From NCBI GenBank assembly GCA_021769625.1, contig JAETSN010000029.1:32438-96437 (forward strand): 64,000 nt of DNA. Direction: 5' to 3'. Positions 50,683 through 58,366 of this stretch are shown in pieces. The notes below the pieces were generated by a model, which was given only the letters and a program-made list of their open reading frames with translations, ran no database searches and was not told the DNA's origin. The position numbers and the translations under genes are program-made. Source of the stretch: [Clostridium] symbiosum (GTDB lineage Bacteria > Bacillota > Clostridia > Lachnospirales > Lachnospiraceae). Numbering within the stretch: position 1 is the stretch's first letter; every line of letters starts with the position of its first letter.

Positions 50683-51699
50683 TTACCGGGAATCACTAAA
50701 ATTCAAATTCCTGTCCATACTCCCGGAACGAAATCCTTCCAGATCCGCCGTCACCCTCTCAAACCCCAGTTTTTTTATCTTTTCCACAATTTCTTCCCGG
50801 CGGTCCAAAAGTTTGGGAATATCTTCCCTGTCAACTTCAATGCGGGCAAGCAATTCCCCCGCTTCGCCTTTTCCGGTTTTCTCCACCCCTGTATGCCCTG
50901 ATATGCTCTCTGTTCCTAGCCCGTTCCCATCCTTCCATCCACCATCAGATGGTGGAGGCAGTTCATGTACCCGTAGCCTCACATTATAAAATCCCGCTTC
51001 GTGCAGATAACGCTCCCCCTCATCGATCCTCTCAAGCAGTTCGTAGCTGATCCTTGTCCCATAGGGCAGCCTTGTGGCAAGACAGGGCGAGGAAGGCCGG
51101 TGCACGGCGGAAACCCCCAGATATCCCGCCAATTCCCGGATCTCCGCCTTCGTCACGCCGCATTCGCACAGCGGGCTGATGATCTGAAGCTCCCGCAGCG
51201 CCCTGATGCCGGGCCGGTACTGATGCAGGTCGTCCGCATTGGTTCCTTCCAATACATAGCCTGCTCCCAGTTCCTCTGCAAGGCTTTTTATTTTTCGGAA
51301 TATTTCCCGTTTACACAGATAGCAACGGTCAAGGGGATTATTCTCTATGCCGCTCTCCGCCAGTTCATCGATCTGCAGGATCTTATGTATCGCCCCGGCT
51401 TCTGCTGCGGAACGCTTCGCAGCCTCCATATCTCCGGAAGGATGAAGCTTTGTCTGTACAGTGACGGCATACACTTTTTTATCTGCCTCCGCCGCCATGC
51501 ATGCCAGTTTCAGCAGGAGCGCAGAATCCACTCCTCCCGAGAATGCGACCGCTGCGCCTTCTGCGGTATATCGCCGCATCTTCTCTTTCAATCTTTCATA
51601 TTTTCTGGTAAGTTCCTGTTTCATCCAGCCACCTGTCTCCTCTGTCAAACTCTTTTTACACTGCTCCGCATCCTTATCTCCGAAATCTGTGTCCCGCAT
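50683..51699 (-). CDS. larE: LarE, ATP-dependent sacrificial sulfur transferase
   Basis: Inserts sulfur into the pyridinium biscarboxylate intermediate of the nickel-pincer cofactor. 338 residues. PP-loop AVAFSGGVDSALLLKL near residue 48; NPLDRCYLCKREIF; SSPCLATRLPYGTRIS, where the single Cys corresponds to the sacrificial Cys of Lactobacillus LarE. A low-complexity insert (PPPSDGGWKDGNGLGTESIS region, about 248-280) interrupts the C-terminal part. GGAG precedes the ATG at 51699; a start at 51624 (also with AGGTGG) is possible. Last gene of the lar operon. Confidence 0.9.
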   Translation of the reverse strand: MRDTDFGDKDAEQCKKSLTEETGGWMKQELTRKYERLKEKMRRYTAEGAAVAFSGGVDSALLLKLACMAAEADKKVYAVTVQTKLHPSGDMEAAKRSAAEAGAIHKILQIDELAESGIENNPLDRCYLCKREIFRKIKSLAEELGAGYVLEGTNADDLHQYRPGIRALRELQIISPLCECGVTKAEIRELAGYLGVSAVHRPSSPCLATRLPYGTRISYELLERIDEGERYLHEAGFYNVRLRVHELPPPSDGGWKDGNGLGTESISGHTGVEKTGKGEAGELLARIEVDREDIPKLLDRREEIVEKIKKLGFERVTADLEGFRSGSMDRNLNFSDSR

Positions 51700-51731
51700 G
51701 GCTTCTCCAGGATCCCGCTTTTACCCGCTTT

Positions 51732-53312
51732 CTACCGTTCCGTTCTCCCGAAAAACCGATGTCCCTTTAACTCTTTCTTTTCCGCTCTTTTTTTACTGCC
51801 GCCTTTTTCCGCTTTACACTGCGCCGCGATCAGATGATACACTTCCTGATAAGATTTCCCGCTTGTTCTGCACAATTTTGCCACACTCTCATATTCCGGG
51901 TAATATCTCACTTCTCCGTCCTTCGGCAGCCGGCACTCCTTGACCGCCGCTCCTCCCAGATCTGTCATGATCTCCACACTTCGGCGCGGCAATACGGAGC
52001 GTTCCATCCTCTGCCTGCGGATGCCTATTGTCGTAGTCTCCGTAAAGATAATATTTTCAAGTTCCGGGATCTGCTCCTTTTTACAGATCACATTGAGCTG
52101 GTAAGCCGGACGGTTCTTTTTCATATAGACCGGCATATAATGTACATCCCTCGCTCCTGCCTCCAAAAGCCTGTCCATCACATACCCCAAAGCCTCGCCG
52201 GAACTATCGTCAATATTGCTCTCCAGCTTATAAATGACATCTCTGCCATCTAAATTATCCATTTCGACATTCATGTCATTTCTGTTGACCATGTCAGTCA
52301 TGCCAATACTTATATCTGTGTTCTTTTCTGCGCCTACGGGCTTTTCTCCTTTTTTATCCGTTTTTTCTGCCTTCTCATCCGAATTCCGGTTGACCGATTC
52401 GCTCAAATCTTCTATCAGCATCGCTCTTAAAATGCTGGGTCTCTCATAGGCGCGCTTCCCGCCGCCCATGCCTGTTTTTATAACACGAAAATTCTTCGGA
52501 AGATGATCTGCTGTTTTTACAGCCGCCGCGATCGCAGCGCCGGTAGGCGTCACAAGTTCCCCTTTGATATCCGTCACAGAAAGTTTCAGTTGATGCTCCT
52601 GCACAATATTCAGTACTGCAGGCACCGGTACGCTCATTATGCCGTGCTGGCAACGTATTGTTCCCGTCCCCTCGCACAGTCCGGGTACGATACATTCCGT
52701 TATGCCCAGATCATCCAGACACACCGCCGCAGAAATGATATCCACGATGGAATCCACCGCGCCTACCTCGTGAAAATGCACTTCGTTCTCCGGCAGTCCA
52801 TGGGCTTTCGCCTCCGCCTTCGCCAGAATCTTAAAAATGCGCACCGCGGTCTTTCTCGCACCTTCTGTCATATGGGTGTGCTCGATGATATGCAGAATTT
52901 CGGGCAGGCCTCTGTGTTCATGATGATGGTGAACATGATCATGATAATGATCATGGGCTTCGTCATGACCGCCGACACTCTCATGATCACCGCGAACATC
53001 CTCCTGATGATGAGTATGTGCCCCTATGGATTCGCATTTCCCGTCATGCCCATGCCCATCTTCGAATAAATAGGCCATATCATGATCATGGTTTTCATGG
53101 GCTTCATCCAGAATAACATGAAAGTCGCAGACATCCAGCCCCGCCTTTTTCACTCTGCTGATCTTTATCCGAAATCCATGAATCGGAATACTCTTCAGCG
53201 CCTTTTTCAGCACTTCCCTGTCCGCACCCAGATCCAACAGCGCCGCCACCGTCATATCTCCGCTGATCCCGCTGTTGCATTCCAGATATAATATGTTTTT
53301 CTGTTTTTCCAT
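51732..53312 (-). CDS. larC: LarC, nickel insertion enzyme for the pincer cofactor
   Basis: 526 residues, CTP-dependent cyclometallase by family knowledge. N-terminal LYLECNSGISGDMTVAALLD, an expanded His/Asp-rich loop (about 70-130: HENHDHDMAYLF, HDHYHDHVHHHHEHRG), NEVHFHEVGAVDSIVDIISA, and C-terminal ESNIDDSSGEALGYVMDRLL with TTIGIRRQRMERSVL. A single uninterrupted frame, unlike the programmed-frameshift larC of L. plantarum. ATG at 53312 follows GGAGGGAATGAG. Confidence 0.92.
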   Translation of the reverse strand: MEKQKNILYLECNSGISGDMTVAALLDLGADREVLKKALKSIPIHGFRIKISRVKKAGLDVCDFHVILDEAHENHDHDMAYLFEDGHGHDGKCESIGAHTHHQEDVRGDHESVGGHDEAHDHYHDHVHHHHEHRGLPEILHIIEHTHMTEGARKTAVRIFKILAKAEAKAHGLPENEVHFHEVGAVDSIVDIISAAVCLDDLGITECIVPGLCEGTGTIRCQHGIMSVPVPAVLNIVQEHQLKLSVTDIKGELVTPTGAAIAAAVKTADHLPKNFRVIKTGMGGGKRAYERPSILRAMLIEDLSESVNRNSDEKAEKTDKKGEKPVGAEKNTDISIGMTDMVNRNDMNVEMDNLDGRDVIYKLESNIDDSSGEALGYVMDRLLEAGARDVHYMPVYMKKNRPAYQLNVICKKEQIPELENIIFTETTTIGIRRQRMERSVLPRRSVEIMTDLGGAAVKECRLPKDGEVRYYPEYESVAKLCRTSGKSYQEVYHLIAAQCKAEKGGSKKRAEKKELKGHRFFGRTER

Positions 53313-53506
53313 CTCATTCCCTCCGGTCATTTTTTAACTTCTTCACATTACCGATTGCCACTCTAAGCATCCAACTGTGTCCTCCGTCACAAGACGCTCC
53401 TATTCCCGCGAGCAGCAAGCCAAATAGACGTGCCTGCAGTATCGCCATATGCCATCAGCCATCTCTTTTCAGTACTTCAAATGAGGACACACTGCCTGCA
53501 GTATTA

Positions 53507-54253
53507 TCACTTCCGCACCGCCAGCCGGTTGATCTGGGACGCCATATACCCCGCGCCGTAGCCGTTATCGATGTTCACCACCGCGATCCCGTTCGCGCAG
53601 GAATTGATCATTGTGAGAAGCGCTGATATGCCTCCCATATTCGCCCCATATCCCACAGATGTCGGAACCGCGATCACCGGGCGCTCCACCAGGCCGCCGA
53701 TGACACTGGCAAGCGCGCCTTCCATACCCGCTGCCGCCACCACGCAGTTTGCCGCCCGGATCACATCAACTCTCGACAACAGACGATGTATCCCGCTGAC
53801 ACCCACGTCATAAATGCGCTCCACCCTATTCCCGAAATATTCCGCTGTCTGGGCCGCCTCCTCCGCCACCGGTATATCCGCCGTGCCCGCTGTACAGACC
53901 GCTATATTGCCGACATGAAGCTTCCCCGCTTTTTCTGTTTTTAAGATACGGGATACTTCATCATAACAGATATCGGGAATGCTCTTTCTCACCAGCTCAT
54001 ACTGCTCCTTTGAAGCCCTTGTCCCCAGCACCTCCCCGTTCTCCTGGTAAAGCGTCTCATAGATCCTGAGCAGATGCTGATCCGCCTTTCCGCTGCAGTA
54101 CACCACCTCCGGATAGCCGGAACGGATCTCCCGCTGGGTATCCAGCTTTGCGTATCCCATATCCTCAAAAGGTTTCCTTGCAAAATATTTCTCCGCTTCC
54201 TCCACGGACACCTCGCCCGCCTTTACTTTTTCAAGCATATCCCGCAATTCCAT
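53507..54253 (-). CDS. larB: LarB, pyridinium biscarboxylate synthase
   Basis: Carboxylates and hydrolyses nicotinate adenine dinucleotide, the first step toward the nickel-pincer cofactor. 248 residues. The C-terminal half is PurE-like: VCTAGTADIPVAEEAAQTAE, YDVGVSGIHRLL, AAGMEGALASVIGGLVERPV and PTSVGYGANMGGISALLTMI. N-terminal EKVKAGEVSVEEAEKYF is a usual LarB start. A 194-bp gap to larC contains no gene. Confidence 0.94.
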   Translation of the reverse strand: MELRDMLEKVKAGEVSVEEAEKYFARKPFEDMGYAKLDTQREIRSGYPEVVYCSGKADQHLLRIYETLYQENGEVLGTRASKEQYELVRKSIPDICYDEVSRILKTEKAGKLHVGNIAVCTAGTADIPVAEEAAQTAEYFGNRVERIYDVGVSGIHRLLSRVDVIRAANCVVAAAGMEGALASVIGGLVERPVIAVPTSVGYGANMGGISALLTMINSCANGIAVVNIDNGYGAGYMASQINRLAVRK

Positions 54254-54453
54254 CGTTCTTCCGCCTTTATTTCTTCTTTTTTAATTATTCCCGCAAAACA
54301 ATATTATGTATCACACTGCCGCCGGATTCTGTATCCGGAACATCCATCCTGCACATCCGGAACATTTTTCATATCCCTTGTCCCATTTGTGCGCAGATAT
54401 CCCCATACGCCGTACAGCCCCGCTCACAGGCTGCAGTCAATATCCCTTTGGGA

Positions 54454-55200
54454 TCATACACTCCCCGAAAACCGGAAAGACAACGGAAGCCGCAGCCCAT
54501 ATCTCTCCAAAAGCGTTTTATCCCTGAGCAGCTTTTTTGTGTCCCCGTCATAGACGATCTTTCCTTCGGAGAACAAAATCGTCCTCTCACAGGTGTCATA
54601 AATAAAATCCAGATCATGGGATGCTAAAAGTTTTGCGCCCTTCAGCTCCCTGATCACCTCTATCAGGTTCTCCCGGTTCGCGGGATCCAGGGAAACCGAA
54701 GGCTCATCCATCAGAATAACGCCGTCATCCTGCTGCAATGCCAGTATCCCCGCTATCGCCGCCAGCTTTTTCTCCCCGCCGGAAAGCCTGTAGATATGCC
54801 GCCCTGCCAGCTTTTCTATATGTGTCTTTTTGAGCGCCTCCTTTACGGAATTTTCCGCTTCCTCCTTCGAAAACCCGTAATTCATCGGTCCGAACGCCAC
54901 ATCCTCCTCCACGGTATTCATGAAAAGCTGGCTGTCCGAATCCTGAAACACATAGCCCAGCCGCCGCCGGATCTCCCCGTAATTTTTCTTTTCCAGTAAA
55001 TGTCCTGCGATACGGACAGCCCCTTCATATTCCGGCAAAAGCCCCGCCAGGATCTTTAAAAATGTGGACTTTCCCACGCCGTTTGCGCCGATCACGCCCA
55101 CCGACTCCCCGGGCGCCACGGCCAGGCTGATGCCGTCTAAAACATACCTGTCTGCATGATAGCAAAACCGCAGATCCTCTATCTCTATGATCGAATTCAT
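54454..55200 (-). CDS. Nickel/cobalt ECF-type ABC transporter ATPase (CbiO/LarO-like)
   Basis: 248 residues. Walker A VGVIGANGVGKSTFLKILAG, Q-loop YVFQDSDSQLFMNTVEEDVA, signature LSGGEKKLAAIAGIL, Walker B VILMDEPSVSLDP, switch His ASHDLDFI. Energises the CbiM/CbiQ-like membrane partners encoded upstream. It is separated from them by 390 bp carrying a type I toxin-antitoxin locus. Nickel rather than cobalt is inferred from the adjoining lar genes. Confidence 0.92.
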   Translation of the reverse strand: MNSIIEIEDLRFCYHADRYVLDGISLAVAPGESVGVIGANGVGKSTFLKILAGLLPEYEGAVRIAGHLLEKKNYGEIRRRLGYVFQDSDSQLFMNTVEEDVAFGPMNYGFSKEEAENSVKEALKKTHIEKLAGRHIYRLSGGEKKLAAIAGILALQQDDGVILMDEPSVSLDPANRENLIEVIRELKGAKLLASHDLDFIYDTCERTILFSEGKIVYDGDTKKLLRDKTLLERYGLRLPLSFRFSGSV

Positions 55201-55236
55201 GTTGATTCCTTGATTCCTTTTTGATAAAACTTATTA

Positions 55237-55265
55237 TTGAAAACTTAACAACAACATGCTATACT
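55237..55265 (+). promoter_or_regulatory. Promoter of antisense RNA (locus 2)
   Basis: TTGAAA (55237-55242), 17 bp, TATACT (55260-55265) with extended -10 TGC. Opposes the toxin gene. Confidence 0.82.
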
Positions 55266-55271
55266 ATACAT

Positions 55272-55366
55272 GTAAAAAAAACAACCGCCCACAAGGTGGG
55301 TTGACCAATTTTTATAGAGATAGAAAATCCACCCCGCACTGGTCAAAGTTTAGGGGTGGTTTTTCT
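55272..55366 (+). ncRNA. Predicted antisense RNA antitoxin (locus 2)
   Basis: Transcript of about 95 nt from the promoter above to the stem-loop at 55321-55367. A 5' hairpin CAACC.CCCA/TGGGTTG is followed by the terminator stem. It would overlap the 3' end of the convergent toxin mRNA. Its start resembles that of the toxin mRNA (ACAACCG...GGGTGGGCTGACC on the other strand). Ends are predicted. Confidence 0.68.
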
Positions 55367-55367
55367 A
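55321..55367. terminator. Bidirectional terminator shared by toxin and antitoxin RNA (locus 2)
   Basis: Stem 55321-55335 with 55353-55367, including CCACCCC/GGGGTGG and one T-T mismatch, 17-nt loop, T-rich on both strands. The loop length equals that of locus 1. Confidence 0.82.
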
Positions 55368-55374
55368 TGTATGG

Positions 55375-55464
55375 CTACTTACAAAACGAAAAAATGAATG
55401 TAAGTAATGCCAAAAGGAAAAGACCAAAAGTCATCAAATCCTTAAAATCAAAATGATTCTTCAT
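55375..55464 (-). CDS. Holin-like type I toxin peptide (locus 2)
   Basis: 29 residues: MKNHFDFKDLMTFGLFLLAL then LTFIFSFCK, a single membrane helix with a charged tail. DLMTFGLFLLALLTFI is the hallmark pattern of the holin-like toxin family. The first ATG has no near ribosome site; an internal ATG (MTFGLF) has AAGGA 4 nt upstream, giving 19 residues. Upstream GGGAGG is buried in a hairpin and fronts a 12-codon leader ORF. Lies inside the nickel transporter operon on the same strand. Toxicity is inferred. Confidence 0.78.
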   Translation of the reverse strand: MKNHFDFKDLMTFGLFLLALLTFIFSFCK

Positions 55465-55489
55465 AGGTCAATATTGACCTTTGCATCTG

Positions 55490-55516
55490 CCTCCCATTCT
55501 GTTTAGGAATAGAAGG
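55490..55516 (-). promoter_or_regulatory. Leader hairpin sequestering GGGAGG (locus 2)
   Basis: On the minus strand CCTTCTATTC pairs over 10 positions (two G-U) with GAATGGGAGG around a 7-nt loop. The GGGAGG would serve a short ORF (ATGCAAAGG..., 12 codons) that overlaps the toxin start, recalling mok/hok coupling. Confidence 0.55.
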
Positions 55517-55547
55517 TCAGCCCACCCTGCAACACGGTTGTCCTTGT

Positions 55548-55553
55548 AGTATA
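55548..55553 (-). promoter_or_regulatory. Candidate -10 box of the toxin mRNA (locus 2)
   Basis: Minus-strand TATACT. No good -35 at 17 bp, so a weak promoter, or the toxin relies on operon read-through from larQ. Confidence 0.4.
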
Positions 55554-55592
55554 CTCTAACATATATATTTTTAAAAATCAATCATATTTATT

Positions 55593-56396
55593 TTATAATA
55601 TAAAAATTCTCCCCACCACCTCAAAAACCGGCACGATCCGGAACGCAGCCAACATCACCACCCAGATAACCCCGTACAAAACACTCTTCCATGCAGGTAC
55701 AAAACTCCCCCGCAGGAAAAATTCTCCCCGAAATCCTCTCAGCATCATGCTCTCATACACCCTCTGCGCTTTGTCCATGCTCCGCAGCAGCATCTGTCCC
55801 GCCAGAGAACCCCAAGCGCTCTTTTTGATACCCTTCTCACCGGGGGCACGCAGCGTATAAGCCTGGGTGATCCTATCCGCCTCCTTCAGCATCAGCACCA
55901 GATACCGGTATATGAGCAGCAGCACCGTCACCAGGATCTGCGGCATACGAATCTTTCGCAGCGCATAACAGATCTGCTCCATGGTCGTTGTGGCGATCAG
56001 AACATAGGATGCAAAAACAGCAAATCCCGTCTTAAAAAATAATGACACCATAGAAATCATTCCCGCCGTCACAGTAAATCTTCCCGCTTCCAGAACAGGA
56101 ACTCTGTCAAAAAACGGATTCGCCGCCCCGATCAAAAATACCATGAGAAGCACCGGTTTCAGACGGCGCACCGCCTGTCTCACGGAAATATCCCCCGATA
56201 TCATCAGGATAAGCGGATAAAGGCACATTCCCGCAAGCCCGACGATATCATACTTACCGAAACTCATCACCAACACCAGATACCAGATCGTCACAAGTAC
56301 CTTTGCCAGCGGGTGGATCCTGTTAAAAAACGTATCACGCTCCGCCAGATTTTCCAGACTATGTATTTCATGGATCGCCCGCCCCAGCTTTGCCAT
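55593..56396 (-). CDS. ECF-type transporter transmembrane protein (CbiQ/LarQ-like)
   Basis: 267 residues with about six hydrophobic helices and the coupling motifs of T components: LRAPGEKG near residue 195 and YESMMLRGFRGEF near 225 (A-R-G type). LIYRYLVLMLKEADRITQAY precedes them. ATG at 56396 overlaps the cbiM-like stop (TAATG), giving tight translational coupling. Partner of the CbiM-like S component and the ATPase at 54454. Confidence 0.9.
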   Translation of the reverse strand: MAKLGRAIHEIHSLENLAERDTFFNRIHPLAKVLVTIWYLVLVMSFGKYDIVGLAGMCLYPLILMISGDISVRQAVRRLKPVLLMVFLIGAANPFFDRVPVLEAGRFTVTAGMISMVSLFFKTGFAVFASYVLIATTTMEQICYALRKIRMPQILVTVLLLIYRYLVLMLKEADRITQAYTLRAPGEKGIKKSAWGSLAGQMLLRSMDKAQRVYESMMLRGFRGEFFLRGSFVPAWKSVLYGVIWVVMLAAFRIVPVFEVVGRIFIL

Positions 56397-57391
56397 TACC
56401 TGTTTTTCCCTTTTCTGAAAAATTTCAGGGCATAACAGAGCGCTATACAAAGCCCGATCACCAGCACGCCGCCGATAAGCCCCGAAACGCTTGTCCCCGC
56501 CGCGGAATCACTGAACGAAAATCCGTAATCCGGCAAAAGCGCCGTTGCGTCCTGGATACTCTCGGCCGTCTCATACGCGCCGCCCGAAGCCGCCAGATCC
56601 GCCGTACCTGCCACACGCTCCATTGACCACTCCAGTCCATCAGGCAGGGCGGACGCAAACAGAGACACCACACCCGCGATAAATGCCGCTGCCGCCGCCA
56701 GTATCACAAGCATCTTCCTGAAGCTGAACCGCCCTGCCTTTTTCACAGGTTCCCCTGCCCACAGCATCTCCGGCCTTGCCTCATAGACAAACAAAAGCAC
56801 CGCCGCCGTAACCAATCCTTCCACCAGCCCGATCGCCAGATGGATCGGCTGCATCGCGCCCACAAAAACGGAAAACGGCAGTTCCGTGATCCCGGAGGCA
56901 AGCGTTTGAAGCGCCACCGAAAACGCCCCCATCTGCAGCGTTATCACACAGGCGGCAACCGACACCGCAGTAATCTTTCTTCTGGTCATTCCCTGCTTCA
57001 TAAAGGGCTTCCAAATCAGAAGGCCGCCGATAAAACAGCTGTAAAACGCCATATTCCAGATATTGCAGCCAAGCGCCAGAAGGCCGCCGTCCGCAAAGAT
57101 CAGGCACTGGATCAGCAGGATTCCTATCATTGTCAAAAAACCTGCCCAGGGGCCCAACATGGCAGTCAGCAGCATACCGCCGCACAAATGTCCCGAAGAG
57201 CCTGTTCCCGGAATCGTAAAGTTGATCATCTGTGCCGCAAATACAAAGGCTCCCATGACTCCCATCGCCGGAATCTTTTTCGGCTCATTTTCCAGCCGCA
57301 CCTTTCTGATCGAATAAACCGCTGCCGCCGTCGATGCAGCGTACATAGTGCCTGCCACCGCAGGGGCCACCAGCGCGTCCGCCATATGCAT
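56396..57391 (-). CDS. Nickel/cobalt S-component CbiM with fused CbiN-like domain (LarMN-like)
   Basis: 331 residues. N-terminal MHMADALVAP is the CbiM metal-binding start. About six helices follow (AFVFAAQMINFTIPGTGSSG with the conserved glycines, then HLCGGMLLTAMLGPWAGFL, NIWNMAFYSCFIGG). After residue 235 a CbiN-like unit is fused (helix, external loop ALPDGLEWSMERVAG ... DYGFSF, helix). Next to larB/C/E, this matches the LarMN nickel transporter layout. Preceded by a terminator or attenuator at 57421-57457. Confidence 0.92.
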   Translation of the reverse strand: MHMADALVAPAVAGTMYAASTAAAVYSIRKVRLENEPKKIPAMGVMGAFVFAAQMINFTIPGTGSSGHLCGGMLLTAMLGPWAGFLTMIGILLIQCLIFADGGLLALGCNIWNMAFYSCFIGGLLIWKPFMKQGMTRRKITAVSVAACVITLQMGAFSVALQTLASGITELPFSVFVGAMQPIHLAIGLVEGLVTAAVLLFVYEARPEMLWAGEPVKKAGRFSFRKMLVILAAAAAFIAGVVSLFASALPDGLEWSMERVAGTADLAASGGAYETAESIQDATALLPDYGFSFSDSAAGTSVSGLIGGVLVIGLCIALCYALKFFRKGKNR

Positions 57392-57420
57392 AACACTTAT
57401 CCCTCTTTCTCATCTTTTTT

Positions 57421-57457
57421 AAAAACTCCCCCTGCACGCCTTTTCGTGCCGGGGGAG
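57421..57457 (-). terminator. Terminator/attenuator before the nickel transporter
   Basis: CTCCCCC.GGCACG with CGTGC.GGGGGAG stem, then TTTTTAAAAAAG on the minus strand, 30 bp before the CbiM-like start. It ends the fucose mutarotase transcript or could act as an attenuator; no riboswitch aptamer is recognised upstream. Confidence 0.8.
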
Positions 57458-57561
57458 CTTCCGCTTTGTCTCATACCGCCGAGCCGCAGACCACAGGAAA
57501 TATCAAAACACCTGCCGTTTCCCATATCTTTGACGGCTCCTTTTACAGCATCATGCCTTCC

Positions 57562-58017
57562 TTATACGATCACAACGCCTTTTCTCAAAATGATATTCGC
57601 GTAGATGGCTGTCTCTGTGGACATGATAACGCAGGTAGATTTCTCCTGTGTCTGTTTATAGAAATCCCATTTATTGATCTCCTGGAAACAATCTGCGCCT
57701 CTGTCGTCATATTTCTTAACGATTTCTTTGTATTCATCCCAGATCGGTGTCTTTGCGTCATCTCCCGGCTCCACTGCCATCAGTGTGCAGGGCGGGTCCA
57801 CTTCGCCTTTTGCGTTCGGATAAGTATCCAGCGGCATTAACTGCAGGATGGCGTCCAAAATCTCCGGCACGCCGTGTCCGTCCAAACGGATCACTTTCTT
57901 GCCGTAAGTGTGTCCCGGGAAATTGCCGTCCGCGATGGTGATCTCGTCCGTATGCCCCATCTCATCCAAAATTTTCAGTAATTCCGGGGATATAATAGTA
58001 GGTATTCCTTTTAACAT
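57562..58017 (-). CDS. L-fucose mutarotase (RbsD/FucU family)
   Basis: 151 residues. Interconverts sugar anomers. LKGIPTIISPELLKILDEMG and the catalytic-His GHTDEITIADGNFPG are diagnostic; the FucU form is favoured by its length, DGHGVPEILDAILQLMPLDT and C-terminal ETAIYANIILRKGVV. No fucose isomerase or kinase lies nearby. Good ribosome site GAAGGAGG. Followed by the palindrome at 58174 on the 5' side. Confidence 0.93.
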   Translation of the reverse strand: MLKGIPTIISPELLKILDEMGHTDEITIADGNFPGHTYGKKVIRLDGHGVPEILDAILQLMPLDTYPNAKGEVDPPCTLMAVEPGDDAKTPIWDEYKEIVKKYDDRGADCFQEINKWDFYKQTQEKSTCVIMSTETAIYANIILRKGVVIV

Positions 58018-58173
58018 GTTGTAACCTCCTTCGTGGTGTACCGACAGCTGTTTTCAGCCCATCGGCAGTTTTTGCTGTTCCGGAACTGCCAGCCCCCTGA
58101 CAGTTCCGCCCTGAATACTATCTTACCAGAAGTTTCCTTATCTCACAAGGGGGTTTTTATTTGTTGGGGGTCC

Positions 58174-58314
58174 GCGCCGCATGACCACAAGTATATCCTA
58201 TTCAGACACGCTTGCGCTTGGAGAAAAACGCAGCGGTACTAGGCTCGAAAATACCTCGCCAAGTGCCGGCGTTTTTCTACAGTCTTCACAGGATACATTC
58301 CCGGTCATGCGGCG
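58174..58314. repeat. Dispersed palindrome family, divergent copy 4
   Basis: Outer arms GCGCCGCATGACC/GGTCATGCGGCGC (58174-58186, 58302-58314) are perfect. Inner arms pair imperfectly (TATATCCT/AGGATACA; GAGAAAAACGC/GCGTTTTTCTA). ACGCTTGCGCTTGG recalls the family core and AGCGGTACTAGGCTCG is the inverse of a segment in copy 3. Fills the gap 58018-58366. Confidence 0.75.
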
Positions 58315-58366
58315 CTGGGTTTTTCATACATATCATATCAGGAGATTCCCAACAAATAGTGTATTA

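Noticed and set aside
55365..55454. Plus-strand 29-codon basic peptide (MYGYLQNEKMNV...)
   Set aside because: It lies antisense to the hydrophobic toxin frame, which fits the family; GGGGTGG before it belongs to the shared terminator stem.
57392..57561. Cobalamin or NiCo riboswitch before the CbiM-like gene
   Set aside because: Only a GC-rich terminator stem is visible; no B12-box or NiCo-type four-way junction motif could be found, and the gap is too short for a cobalamin riboswitch.
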